The notes under the pieces were generated by a model. It was given only the letters and a program-made list of their open reading frames with translations. It did no database searches and was not told the DNA's origin. Of a DNA stretch of 64,000 nt, positions 49,564-58,904 are shown in pieces. Within the stretch, counting starts at the first letter, position 1; every line of letters starts with the position of its first letter. Origin of the DNA: OLB4 sp002050165 (GTDB lineage Bacteria > Bacteroidota > Ignavibacteria > Tepidaquicellales > Tepidaquicellaceae). The position numbers and the translations under genes are program-made. The stretch covers positions 62,001 to 126,000 of the forward strand of contig SZPC01000002.1 of assembly GCA_030263475.1 (NCBI GenBank), read 5' to 3'.

Positions 49564-50862
49564 ATGTATAAACTCTGGAAAGTATTATACAATATTATAT
49601 TACTGCCTGCAATCTGCGTATTTTTCTCAATATACGCCTTAGTTAATTCAAAGGTTAGAAAAGGATTTTACGGAAGGAGAGACCTGTTTAACAAATTAAG
49701 CAGGTCTCTTTCTGTTTTTAATGAGAGCAAAAACGGTAACATCCTGATACATTGCTCTTCGCTTGGAGAATATCAGCAGGCAATTCCCCTGATTAACGAA
49801 TTTTCAAAGTTGGGTTTTAATGTTGTCGTAAGTTTCTTTTCTCCGTCAGGTTATGCAAATTCAAACATCTCCTTTAACAACTGCATTAAAACTTATTTAC
49901 CGCTCGATACAATACAATCCGGGGAACTATTTCTTGATATGATTAACCCAGCGTTTATAGTGTTTATGAGATATGATTTGTGGATGAACTTAATGGATAG
50001 CGCTAAGCGGAGAGATATCCCGATGTATATTGCAAATGCGAGGTTTGACAAAAGAGATCTCACTTGGACTTTTCCGGTTTTAAGGTCATTTAAAATTGAA
50101 CTATATGGACTGTTAACCGGAATTTTTACTATTGATAAGAAAGATGAACAAGAATACAAGAAAGTGCTTTCAGGAAAAAACACGAAAGTATATCTTATAG
50201 GAGATTCTAAATATGAACGGGTTAAGCAGGCAGGTGAAGGGATTTCGGGTGTCCCGGAGTTATCGGATGTCATTTCAGGAAATAAAAAAATATTTGTAAT
50301 TGGTAGCTCGTGGAAAGAGGATGAAAATGTACTTTTCCCTGTTATTGATAAATTGTTACAGTTTGAGCCTGATTTAATGACCTTTTTAGTTCCCCATGAA
50401 CCTAAAGTAAAGAAAATTGATATTATTCTAAAAAAAATTCATTCCGGTTTCAATAATATTTCTCCAATCAGATATTCATTGATTGAGAACTTTAAAAATG
50501 AAAACTTAATAATAGTTGACCGGATTGGATTGTTAATGAGGTTATATTCAATTGCTCAGGTTAGTTATGTAGGCGGTGGATTTAAGTCAGGATTGCATAA
50601 TATTCTCGAGCCGGCAATTTACAATATACCGATATTATTTTCCAACACAGTAAAAAATTCTGACGAGGATGAAATTCTCATGAATGCCGGATGTGGTTTT
50701 GCAGTTTCTGGCCAAAAGGATGTGTACAGATTATTAAGGAAGTTTTTATCCGACAGCGATTACAGAAGAAAAGTCGGAGAAAATTGCAGGAAAGTTTTTA
50801 TAGGTTCTGAAGGAATTGCAGAAAAAATTGTTCAAATTATAAATCAAAGAAATGTTCGATAG
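49564..50862 (+). CDS. waaA: 3-deoxy-D-manno-octulosonic acid (Kdo) transferase
   Basis: GT30 glycosyltransferase of 432 residues that adds Kdo from CMP-Kdo to lipid A precursor at the inner face of the cytoplasmic membrane. An N-terminal hydrophobic anchor (about 6-26) precedes RKGFYGRRD and ILIHCSSLGEYQQAIPLI (about 60-77), which holds the catalytic Glu. The second GT-B half has IFVIGSSWKEDENVLFPVI, LVPHEPKVKKIDI and SYVGGGFKSGLHNILEPAIY (about 335-354) for nucleotide-sugar binding. It confirms a Kdo-containing outer membrane. It overlaps gmhA by 11 bases. Confidence 0.94.
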   Translation: MYKLWKVLYNIILLPAICVFFSIYALVNSKVRKGFYGRRDLFNKLSRSLSVFNESKNGNILIHCSSLGEYQQAIPLINEFSKLGFNVVVSFFSPSGYANSNISFNNCIKTYLPLDTIQSGELFLDMINPAFIVFMRYDLWMNLMDSAKRRDIPMYIANARFDKRDLTWTFPVLRSFKIELYGLLTGIFTIDKKDEQEYKKVLSGKNTKVYLIGDSKYERVKQAGEGISGVPELSDVISGNKKIFVIGSSWKEDENVLFPVIDKLLQFEPDLMTFLVPHEPKVKKIDIILKKIHSGFNNISPIRYSLIENFKNENLIIVDRIGLLMRLYSIAQVSYVGGGFKSGLHNILEPAIYNIPILFSNTVKNSDEDEILMNAGCGFAVSGQKDVYRLLRKFLSDSDYRRKVGENCRKVFIGSEGIAEKIVQIINQRNVR

Positions 50863-51442
50863 GTTTTCATTTATACGGGATTCATTGCAGGAAAGCAGTC
50901 AGGTCAAAGAGCGAATTTTATCTGAATGCCTGACCGATATAAACCTCTTTGCGGATAAGGTTATATCCTCATTGAAATCGGGTGGGAAAATACTTTTATG
51001 CGGTAACGGCGGTAGCGCAGCAGATTGCCAGCATATTGCAACCGAGCTTGTAGTACGTCTGTCGCATGACCTGAATAGGCCTGCAATTGCCGCCATTGCG
51101 ATAACGACAGATACATCCAATTTAACTGCGGGCGGGAACGATATCGGATTTGAAAATATTTTTGCAAGGAGTGTTGAAGCGCTCGGAAAAACGGGCGATG
51201 TATTGTTTTGTATCTCTACAAGCGGGAATTCACCAAACATTCTAAAAGCAATTCATCAGGCGAAATCAACGGGAATGGTAATAGCCGGTTTATCAGGTGA
51301 TACAGGCGGAAAAATGTTACCGCTTTGCGATGTATGTATAAAAATACCTTCCCGAAACGTACAACGGATACAGGAAGGTCATATAACGGTTGCGCATATT
51401 TTGTGTGAGATTATAGAACGTGAAATGTATCCCACCGGTTAA
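50852..51442 (+). CDS. gmhA: Phosphoheptose isomerase (SIS domain)
   Basis: Sedoheptulose 7-phosphate isomerase of 196 residues, first step of heptose synthesis for the LPS core. KILLCGNGGSAADCQHIATE (about residues 47-66) binds phosphate, AITTDTSNLTAGGNDIGFEN carries substrate residues, FCISTSGNSPNILKAIHQAK (about 111-130) is the SIS loop, and IQEGHITVAHILCEIIE holds the Gln/His metal ligands. The start overlaps waaA. Its stop shares TTAA with the stop of the convergent subtilase gene, so no terminator fits between them. Confidence 0.94.
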   Translation: MFDRFSFIRDSLQESSQVKERILSECLTDINLFADKVISSLKSGGKILLCGNGGSAADCQHIATELVVRLSHDLNRPAIAAIAITTDTSNLTAGGNDIGFENIFARSVEALGKTGDVLFCISTSGNSPNILKAIHQAKSTGMVIAGLSGDTGGKMLPLCDVCIKIPSRNVQRIQEGHITVAHILCEIIEREMYPTG

Positions 51443-53241
51443 TCAGCCTGAAACTCCATCGTTTCCTCCGGTGCAAAATGCGGATAAATTGATTTTGTCC
51501 CACCGGTTTCTTCTGCTGTAAAGTAATACTTAATTATCTGACCAGATTTAAACGGAATTGTTGCAATATATTTTCCGGAATTATTACTATCGAATTTCAA
51601 ATCGGAAAGCCTCATTGTTACCGTCTCGAAACTAATACCATCATTAACCGAATAATGAAATTCAACTGAATTATCTCTTATCAGGTTTTTTGAGGCAAGA
51701 TAAGTTGAAATATTCAGCTCTGATCCTACAATGGAAAATTGGGGAACGTTGCTCCAGATCATTCCAAAATAAAGCGCTGCTTCATATCCGTTTACTATTC
51801 CCCAACCGAAAATATTGTTAGGGTTGCTGCTGTTAGAGGCTGTATTCATAAGGGCTTCCCTTACCTGCATTGGTGTGAGGTATGGGTGAGCAGAAAGTAT
51901 CAAAGCCGTTACGCCTGCCGTAATAGGTGTAGAAAATGATGTGCCGTTTGAATATGAATATTTGTTGTTACTTTTCTTATCCATTTGGGCAACATAAACC
52001 ATAACACCGGGGGCGACAACTTCAGGTTTGATTCTCCCGTCACTGGTCGGGCCGTTAGAACTGAATGTGGCAATATCTCCGCTTAAAGTAATCGCACCAA
52101 CAGATAAAATCGAATCGGCATCTGCAGCTGACCCAAGTGACGGAATAGCGGTTTGAAAGTAATTCCCCATTGCATTTAACACAACAATTCCGAGTTGCGC
52201 TGACCTTGTGGCTGCCAATGATGTAATCGCCGTTTCACCGTTAAAATCTTCATACGAATAAGAATTTCCCCCAAACGGCGGATCGTATACTTTATAAATT
52301 AATGAGCTTGTAATTATATCGGCACCCATCGCTTCTGCCCATTCAGCCGCTTCAAGCCAGAAATCTTCCTCCATCGGGGTTTCGGAGGAAACGTATTCAG
52401 TTTTTGCAAGGATTATTTCTGAATCAAATGCGGGACTTATTAACTTACCGGGCATAAAGCCGCTGTGAGATGATAACGTTGCAGTACCGTGACCGCCCTG
52501 ATCGTACAAATCGGGATATTTTTGATTATCCTGTTGAAATGTACTGCTGTCCTTATTTATAAAATCGTATTCGGCTATAATATTTAAATCCCTTAAAGCT
52601 TCATGATTTCTCCAATCGAAACCGTCATCTAAGTTTGCAATTAATACACCTCTCCCGGTAATGAACATATCATGAAGTTTCGGAACGTTCACAACCTGCA
52701 TTTGCTTGAGTGATTTTCCGTAGTTAAGTCTGTGTTTGATTGAATCAATACTATAATTGCGTGCGAAGATTAAATTCCTATACTCATCCTCCCCTGCATA
52801 TGGCATCAGTACAGAGCCCTGCGTTTGCAAATATCCGACTACCTTGAACTTTTCAATAAAGTCCAATCCTTTCAACTCTCTTAATTGTTTCTGGTTGAGA
52901 TATGCGCTCACACCGTTGAGCCACCGTGATATGGCGATGATATCAATTCCGATCTTCTCAATTTGTTCAATGTATTTCTTATTTACTGGTAAATCCTGAT
53001 AGTCAATTAACTTTTCTTCTGTCCTTACTTTTAGCCGCCTTTTAATTGCCCTCTCGGAAAGTAAATTTAATCCCGTAACGTACGCGTCTGAACCCTGTGA
53101 GATTATATCATCTGGTTTAAACTCTCCCTTGTCTTTAAAAATCATCCAATACTTTGTGTCGGCTTTATCCTGTGCGAATGCAACATTACCGGAAATCATT
53201 ATCATTAGAAGTATTGTTTTTAGCGAGCGGATTTTTCTCAT
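51439..53241 (-). CDS. Secreted S8 family subtilisin-like serine protease
   Basis: Subtilase of 600 residues from the ATG at 53241; the frame reaches back to 53319, but the signal peptide begins MRKIRSLKTILLMIMISGNV and is cleaved after AFAQ. A propeptide of about 120 residues (YWMIFKDKGEF, SRWLNGVSAYLNQKQLRELK) follows. The catalytic triad is Asp205 (IANLDDGFDW), His251 (GGHGTATLSSHSG) and Ser435 (NGTSFSTPITAGV); the oxyanion Asn lies in LNAMGNYFQ. A beta-rich C-terminal domain of about 100 residues (VGSELNISTYLASKN, FHYSVNDGISFETVT) is present, with no recognisable type IX sorting tail. Likely extracellular or cell-surface protein degradation. Confidence 0.94.
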   Translation of the reverse strand: MRKIRSLKTILLMIMISGNVAFAQDKADTKYWMIFKDKGEFKPDDIISQGSDAYVTGLNLLSERAIKRRLKVRTEEKLIDYQDLPVNKKYIEQIEKIGIDIIAISRWLNGVSAYLNQKQLRELKGLDFIEKFKVVGYLQTQGSVLMPYAGEDEYRNLIFARNYSIDSIKHRLNYGKSLKQMQVVNVPKLHDMFITGRGVLIANLDDGFDWRNHEALRDLNIIAEYDFINKDSSTFQQDNQKYPDLYDQGGHGTATLSSHSGFMPGKLISPAFDSEIILAKTEYVSSETPMEEDFWLEAAEWAEAMGADIITSSLIYKVYDPPFGGNSYSYEDFNGETAITSLAATRSAQLGIVVLNAMGNYFQTAIPSLGSAADADSILSVGAITLSGDIATFSSNGPTSDGRIKPEVVAPGVMVYVAQMDKKSNNKYSYSNGTSFSTPITAGVTALILSAHPYLTPMQVREALMNTASNSSNPNNIFGWGIVNGYEAALYFGMIWSNVPQFSIVGSELNISTYLASKNLIRDNSVEFHYSVNDGISFETVTMRLSDLKFDSNNSGKYIATIPFKSGQIIKYYFTAEETGGTKSIYPHFAPEETMEFQAD

Positions 53242-53285
53242 AATAAAAGTTTTATTGTTCGGTACTTTAAAAGACTTTGAATTTA

Positions 53286-53321
53286 AACAAAAAATGGGAA
53301 CAAGCTTGCTCATCCCCATTT
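53286..53321 (-). terminator. Rho-independent terminator downstream of the E2 acyltransferase gene
   Basis: AAATGGG (53292-53298) pairs with CCCATTT (53315-53321), with an inner CAAGCTTG palindrome, and on the minus strand is followed by a T run. It separates the E2 gene from the subtilase gene. Confidence 0.75.
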
Positions 53322-53345
53322 ATAAAAAATTTTTAAACCGTATTA

Positions 53346-54707
53346 TCAAACCGTAAAGTTTTCCAAATAGTGAACAATTCGCATAATGAACTGTCCGCCA
53401 AGAGCGCCATCAATTAACCTGTGATCGAAGGATAGCGTAAGGTAGAGCATTGGTTTAATTACAACGAAGTCCCCTTCAGTTGTCTCAAGTACTGTTGGTC
53501 TCTTTTTAACTGCACCTATACCAAGGATAGCAACCTGTGGTTGATTGATTACCATAGTTCCCATGATATTTCCAAAGACTCCGTAATTGGAAATTGTAAA
53601 TGTCCCGCCCTGAATTTCATCTAGGGAAAGTTTTTTAACACGCGCTCGTTTTGCAAGGTCGTTGATTGACCTGGCTAATCCGACGAGGTTCATTCCGTCA
53701 GAATCATGGATTACAGGAACTATTAAACCACCGTTGTCCATTGCAACTGCCATCCCGAGGTTTATACGATTTCTCATAATGGCTTTGAAAGGAACAGCTG
53801 AATCATCAATGACCGAATTAACGAGAGGAAAATCTTTCAGCGCTTTAATTGTAGCCTCGGCAATGAATGGCATATACGATATTTTAAAACCTTCTTTTGA
53901 TTCGAAATCTTTGTTCATTTCCTTTCGAATTTTATCGACTGTTGTAAGATCACACTCAGCAATGCAATTTACGTGCGGTGATATGCTCATTGAAGCCACC
54001 ATATGCTCCGCCATCTTTTGTCTGATGTTATCGAATTCAAGTACCGATAATCCCTCTTCGTTATAATCAACTTCGTATCTGGGGAGCGAGACTTCTTTTT
54101 TTGCAGGTGTAATAATTTTTTTCGGTTCTGTTGGAATCGGTTTTGATTCAGGTTTAACCGGTGCTATACTTCTATTGGAAACGAATGCAAGTATATCTTT
54201 CTTTGTTACACGTCCTTCACTTCCGGTTCCGGTAATATTCTCAAGCTCTGCCATCGAAATACCTTCGGCTTTCGCAATGTTCAATACTAAGGGCGAATAA
54301 AATCGTCCTGATTGAGATTTCGCTTTCTCCTGAGAGGGAGATTCTACCGGTGTATCATCCGGATTGTTTTCCTGTACTTGTTTTTGGGTTGCCTGCTCCT
54401 GCTTTTGTCCTTCAGCAATTGGTTTCGGCTCATCCGACGTTTGATGTGTAGTTGAACTAACACTTCCGTTACCTGTATCGATTCTGGCGATAACATTGCC
54501 AACGCCGACTACATCACCCTCATTATATAAAATTTCAGTGATTGTTCCGCTTTCAGGTGAAGGAACTTCAGTATCAACTTTGTCGGTAGAGATTTCCAGT
54601 ATTGTTTCGTCACGTTCCACTTTATCACCTGGTTTTTTGTGCCATGTGAGGATAGTCCCTTCCATAATTGACTCACCCATTTTCGGCATTACTACATCAA
54701 CTGCCAT
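53346..54707 (-). CDS. Dihydrolipoamide acyltransferase (E2 of a 2-oxo acid dehydrogenase complex)
   Basis: E2 core of a pyruvate, 2-oxoglutarate or branched-chain 2-oxo acid dehydrogenase, 453 residues. One lipoyl domain with the modified Lys43 in EISTDKVDTEVPSPESG, a Pro/Gln/Glu-rich linker, a peripheral-subunit binding domain (SPLVLNIAKAEGISMAELEN, GSEGRVTKKDILAFV, about 135-180) and the catalytic domain ending in SFDHRLIDGALGGQF with His429 and Asp433. E1 and E3 genes are absent nearby. It starts after a good Shine-Dalgarno AGGAGA. LplA encoded at 29.5 kb could lipoylate it. Substrate class cannot be fixed by eye; the PSPESG style suits BCKDH/SucB-like E2. Confidence 0.92.
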   Translation of the reverse strand: MAVDVVMPKMGESIMEGTILTWHKKPGDKVERDETILEISTDKVDTEVPSPESGTITEILYNEGDVVGVGNVIARIDTGNGSVSSTTHQTSDEPKPIAEGQKQEQATQKQVQENNPDDTPVESPSQEKAKSQSGRFYSPLVLNIAKAEGISMAELENITGTGSEGRVTKKDILAFVSNRSIAPVKPESKPIPTEPKKIITPAKKEVSLPRYEVDYNEEGLSVLEFDNIRQKMAEHMVASMSISPHVNCIAECDLTTVDKIRKEMNKDFESKEGFKISYMPFIAEATIKALKDFPLVNSVIDDSAVPFKAIMRNRINLGMAVAMDNGGLIVPVIHDSDGMNLVGLARSINDLAKRARVKKLSLDEIQGGTFTISNYGVFGNIMGTMVINQPQVAILGIGAVKKRPTVLETTEGDFVVIKPMLYLTLSFDHRLIDGALGGQFIMRIVHYLENFTV

Positions 54708-54755
54708 AAATTATTTCTCCTGTTGTTCTTTTTTATTATAAATAAATGAATTAAA

Positions 54756-55694
54756 TCAATCTTTATTCACATCGAACAAAGAACTGATAGATTTATTCTG
54801 ATTCGTCCTTAAAATAGCATCCGCAAAAGTATCAGCAATTGAGAGAACTGTAATTTTGTCGGACTTTTGCTTTAATGGTAAAGTATCGGTAATAAACAGC
54901 TTTGTCAAGTGGCTCTTATTTATTTCATTCACTGCATGCCCAGATAAGATGGCGTGAGTACAGAAACCATAAATTGATTTTGCGCCATTTTTCTTCAGCG
55001 CTTCCACTGCATTAACGAAAGTACCGCCTGTATCAATCATATCATCAACAATGAGCACATTTTTTCCTGCGGCGTTTCCAATTATATTCATAATCTCTGC
55101 AACGTTAGGTTTCGGACGACGTTTATCAATTACGATGAGGTCGGCATCAAGTCTCTTAGCGTAAGACCTCGCCATTTTAATACCACCTACATCAGGAGTT
55201 GCCACGACGAGATTCTTGATATTTAGTTTTCGGATATGCGTGATGAATACCTTTGAAGAATAAAGGTGATCTACCGGAATATCAAAAAATCCCTGAATCT
55301 GCGGTGCGTGCAAATCCATTGTAATAACCCTGTCAGCTCCTGCCTTCGTCAGCAAGTTGGCTATCAGCTTTGCTGAGATTGAAACTCTTGGCTGGTCTTT
55401 CCGGTCTTGTCTTGCGTATCCGAAATAGGGAATCACTGCATTAATACGTCGCGCTGATGCACGTCTGCCAGCATCTATCATCAGCAACAACTCCATAATA
55501 TTCTCAAACGGCGGATTTGTGGATTGAACAACGAACAGGTCTGTACCGCGGATGTTCTCGTTATATTTCATCCAAATCTCGCCATCGGAAAAGGTTTTAA
55601 ACTCACACTTCCCGAGTTTTAGTCTCGCAGCTTTTGCAATTCTCTGTGCTAAATATTTAGAAGCCCGCCCGGAGAATATTTTAAGATCTGACAT
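54756..55694 (-). CDS. prs: Ribose-phosphate pyrophosphokinase
   Basis: Makes PRPP from ribose 5-phosphate and ATP for nucleotide, His and Trp synthesis. I choose the ATG at 55694, giving MSDLKIFSGRASKYLAQRIA (312 residues); an ATG ten codons earlier is less likely. FSDGEIWMKYNENIRGTDLF, VVQSTNPPFENIMELLLMID (flexible loop), RINAVIPYFGYARQDRKDQP, DRVITMDLHAPQIQGFFDIP and the PRPP-binding loop VLIVDDMIDTGGTFVNA (about 216-232) are intact. It stands 49 bases before the E2 gene. The following product, PRPP, is used by Upp encoded 3 kb upstream. Confidence 0.97.
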   Translation of the reverse strand: MSDLKIFSGRASKYLAQRIAKAARLKLGKCEFKTFSDGEIWMKYNENIRGTDLFVVQSTNPPFENIMELLLMIDAGRRASARRINAVIPYFGYARQDRKDQPRVSISAKLIANLLTKAGADRVITMDLHAPQIQGFFDIPVDHLYSSKVFITHIRKLNIKNLVVATPDVGGIKMARSYAKRLDADLIVIDKRRPKPNVAEIMNIIGNAAGKNVLIVDDMIDTGGTFVNAVEALKKNGAKSIYGFCTHAILSGHAVNEINKSHLTKLFITDTLPLKQKSDKITVLSIADTFADAILRTNQNKSISSLFDVNKD

Positions 55695-55996
55695 TGTTGA
55701 TTTGAATGTTGCAGAGATATGCAAGTTAACTAAACGTTATTCCTATTTCAATTTAATAAAAGAACGAAAAATTCCACACCGTGCAGAAGAAAAAAACAGC
55801 TAATTTAAACACTATACATTCTACATTGTTATGGATCAATTATTGTGAGATTGGTTTTTACCGTTTGCTATTAGTTCAGTTATAGAATAAAAAAATTACC
55901 GATAAATATTCTCAAATTATTCAGGTATCCAAAATTAATTGAACGTCAAACAATATATATAATCTACTATATGTAAAAAGAAAAGCGTTATATTGA
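55695..55996. other. 302-base gap between prs and relA/spoT
   Basis: AT-rich and without open frames of interest, tRNA or clear hairpins. It should hold the prs promoter on the minus strand and the end of the spoT transcript. Confidence 0.5.
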
Positions 55997-58219
55997 TTAG
56001 TGATCAACCTCATACAAGCGTGTTGCACTGAAGATTCCCTGTTGCTTGTTGAGAGTTTCTATTATGTCGTTCAGTTGTTTTAAATTTCTGATGCTGAGTA
56101 TCAGGGTTCCTTCGAATATCGAACCCCTTGTATTTATCACGACACTTTTAATATTGGTTTTAAATTTTTTTGAAATCGCATTAGTCAGTTCATTTAAAAT
56201 CCCTGCTCTGTCTTCGCCAATAAGTTTTATTCCACCGGTGAATTCACCCATTCCGGAGTCGTTCCATTTCACCTCCAATATCCTATCCTGGTGATGCAGA
56301 AATAAGTTCACAACATTATTGCAATTCTTTCTGTGAATCTTTATGCCTTCAGTTTTCGTTACAAAACCGATTACTTCATCACCGGGGATTGGGTTACAAC
56401 ATTTAGCAAAACTGTATTGCAATCCTTGTAGTTCGTTATTATCGAACCCATTTTTAAACATAATACCATCAGTAGATGCCCGTGCGTCTTTAATGAACTT
56501 GTGAAATAATTCGGTTTGATCCTGTTCGGTAAGAGTTTGCTTGTATTCAATCTGATGAAGTTTATTTTTATCCTTTAAAATGTTTATAACCTCGTCAGCG
56601 ACTGATTCGTATTTGCCGATTTCGTAGTAAAAGGCACTTAAATCTTTGTATTTCAGCTTATGTGTAAGCCGGACGAGATCGTCTTCGTTAACATGAATCT
56701 TGAACTTTTTAACTTTTTTCTCCCATGTTTCCCTACCTGCTTCTGCTGTTTTTCTTTTTTCAATGTTGAAAAATTTCCGTATATCGGATTTAGCTTTATG
56801 AGTTACTACGAACATTTCCCAATCCCGTTTAGGGGCTTGAGTTTTTGAGGTGATAATTTCAACTTGGCTGCCGCTGTGCAATTTTGTATCCAGTGTTACA
56901 ATTTTACCATCAACTTTTGCGCCGATACAAGTCATTCCAACCTGGGTATGAATTTCAAAGGCGAAATCAAGTGCAGTTGCGCCGGCAGGCAGAATTTTCA
57001 AATCACCCTTCGGAGTGAAGCAATATATTTCGTCTTGGTATAGGTTGAGTTTAAAGCTTTCCATTAAATCTTTCGGCATTTCATCCGACGACTGCGCTTC
57101 AAGAGTTTCCCGGATCCACTTCATCCAGTCCTCAATATGTTTATCGGTAATGGTAGTATTCTCTTTGTATTTCCAGTGGGCGGCAACACCTTTCTCCGCA
57201 ATCTCATGCATCTCACGGGTACGGATTTGAACTTCAACCATTTTACCTTCTTTGCTTACAAGAGTTGTATGGATTGATTGATAACCGTTTTGTTTTGGGA
57301 TTGAGATGTAATCCTTAAACCGCTCGGGAACGGGAAGGTAAATTTCTGAACAGATTCCATAGGCAATAAAACAGTCATTTTTATTAGCGGAATCTATTAT
57401 AATCCGGATTGCGAAAAGATCGTATATTTCGTCAAAATTTTTATTCCTCGTTTTAATTTTTTTGTAAATGCTATAAAGATGTTTTGCCCTGCCATATACC
57501 TCGAATTTCAACCCCTGTTCCTGAAGTTTCTCTTTGATAGGTTGAATAAATTTTTTTATGAACCTTTCACGTTCACGTTTTTTCTCTTTAAGGTTCTTTG
57601 CGATTTCATCATACGATTTCCGGTCAATGTATTTAAATGATAAATCTTCGAGCTCGGTTTTAACTTTAGATAATCCAAACCTATGGGCAAACGGCGCATA
57701 GATTTCAAGTGTTTCCTGAGCCATCCGCATCTGTTTGGGGTTTGAAAGGAATTCAAGAGTTCTTAGATTGTGCAGACGGTCAGCGAATTTAATCAACATT
57801 ACGCGGATATCGGAAGTCATTGAGAGCAACAGTTTCTTGTATGATTCAACCTGTTGGAGTTCGTAGTTTTCAAAGATTCCGTCAATTTTCGTTGCACCAT
57901 CAACAATCTCAGCAACCTGATTTCCAAACTCCGCTTTAATATCTTTGAGTTCAAACTTTGTATCTTCTACAACATCGTGAAGCAATGCGGAAGCAATTAA
58001 AACATCGTCGAGAGGAATTTCAGTAGCAAGTATTACCGCAACTTCGTAAGGATGCGAAAAGTAAGGTTCCCCCGAAGCACGTTTATCATTTCTGTGAGCG
58101 TCAACAGAGAACTTAAACGCTTTTGCAATTAAGTTTTCATCAAATTTGGAAGTGGAGATGTTAGCTCTGCAATGTGCTAAAAGCTCATCTAGTTTTTTCT
58201 TGTAATAATTGCTTAACAT
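55997..58219 (-). CDS. Bifunctional (p)ppGpp synthetase/hydrolase, RelA/SpoT family
   Basis: Stringent response enzyme of 740 residues. The HD hydrolase is intact: SHPYEVAVILA, ALLHDVVEDTKFELKDIKA (His78, Asp79) and RLHNLRTLEF, so it can degrade (p)ppGpp. The synthetase domain has YGRAKHLYSIYKKIKTRNKN (about residues 243-262), DLFAIRIII and NGYQSIHTTLVSKEGK. TGS (FTPKGDLKILPAGATALDFA, about 409-428), a conserved-Cys zinc-finger region around KCCNPIPGDEVIGFVTK and a C-terminal ACT domain (GEDRAGILNELTNAIS) follow. This is the single Rel/SpoT type usual in this phylum. It lies 40 bases after upp. Confidence 0.95.
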   Translation of the reverse strand: MLSNYYKKKLDELLAHCRANISTSKFDENLIAKAFKFSVDAHRNDKRASGEPYFSHPYEVAVILATEIPLDDVLIASALLHDVVEDTKFELKDIKAEFGNQVAEIVDGATKIDGIFENYELQQVESYKKLLLSMTSDIRVMLIKFADRLHNLRTLEFLSNPKQMRMAQETLEIYAPFAHRFGLSKVKTELEDLSFKYIDRKSYDEIAKNLKEKKRERERFIKKFIQPIKEKLQEQGLKFEVYGRAKHLYSIYKKIKTRNKNFDEIYDLFAIRIIIDSANKNDCFIAYGICSEIYLPVPERFKDYISIPKQNGYQSIHTTLVSKEGKMVEVQIRTREMHEIAEKGVAAHWKYKENTTITDKHIEDWMKWIRETLEAQSSDEMPKDLMESFKLNLYQDEIYCFTPKGDLKILPAGATALDFAFEIHTQVGMTCIGAKVDGKIVTLDTKLHSGSQVEIITSKTQAPKRDWEMFVVTHKAKSDIRKFFNIEKRKTAEAGRETWEKKVKKFKIHVNEDDLVRLTHKLKYKDLSAFYYEIGKYESVADEVINILKDKNKLHQIEYKQTLTEQDQTELFHKFIKDARASTDGIMFKNGFDNNELQGLQYSFAKCCNPIPGDEVIGFVTKTEGIKIHRKNCNNVVNLFLHHQDRILEVKWNDSGMGEFTGGIKLIGEDRAGILNELTNAISKKFKTNIKSVVINTRGSIFEGTLILSIRNLKQLNDIIETLNKQQGIFSATRLYEVDH

Positions 58220-58259
58220 TGTGAACTTCAGTTAAAATACTGTAAGCGATGAATTCTAA

Positions 58260-58904
58260 TCAAATAGTTCCAAATAACCTGTCACCTGCATCACCCAGAC
58301 CTGGTACAATATAACCAAGCTCATTGAGCTTTTCATCCAGGCTGCAGGTATAAATTGTAATCTGTTGCTCTAATGATTTGAACTGTTTATTGATATGATT
58401 AATTCCTTCTGGAGCTGCCAGCAAAGAAGCAACGGCTATTTTTCTGTACCCGTTTTCAAGCATCTGCTTGATTGTGTAAGCTGTGCTTCCGCCTGTTGCA
58501 AGCATAGGGTCAACAATTATTATGAATACTTTTCTTTTGTCCTTTATTGCAGGGAACCGATAGTAATATTTAATCGGTTCCAAAGTTTCCTCGTTTCGGT
58601 ACAAGCCGATATGACCTGTCCTTACTTTTGGGAAAAGTTCCATAAAGCCGGTGAGGAGACCCAAACCGGCTCTTAAAATCGGAAGGAGAATTACGTCGTC
58701 ATTAATCTGAAATCCTTTGGTTTTTTTTATCGGAGTTTCAATATTTATTCTTTTTACTGACAGTGATGAAAAAACTTCCGATGCAATTAAATATGATACT
58801 TTATCAAGGCAAAACTTGAAATTTATGTGGTCGGTTTCTTTGTCCCTGAGGATCGAGAGATAATGCTCAACCAAAGGGTGATTAATCAGTTTTAGGTTCC
58901 TCAT
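58260..58904 (-). CDS. upp: Uracil phosphoribosyltransferase
   Basis: Salvage enzyme converting uracil and PRPP to UMP, 214 residues. ILPILRAGLGLLTGF (about residues 74-88) binds uracil/PRPP, and the PRPP loop VDPMLATGGSTAYTI (about 131-145) and the C-terminal YIVPGLGDAGDRLFGT are diagnostic. KVRTGHIGLYRNEETLEP is also family typical. The start overlaps the end of the lipoprotein gene upstream by 23 bases, and relA/spoT follows, so pyrimidine salvage and stringent control genes may be transcribed together. Confidence 0.97.
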   Translation of the reverse strand: MRNLKLINHPLVEHYLSILRDKETDHINFKFCLDKVSYLIASEVFSSLSVKRINIETPIKKTKGFQINDDVILLPILRAGLGLLTGFMELFPKVRTGHIGLYRNEETLEPIKYYYRFPAIKDKRKVFIIIVDPMLATGGSTAYTIKQMLENGYRKIAVASLLAAPEGINHINKQFKSLEQQITIYTCSLDEKLNELGYIVPGLGDAGDRLFGTI

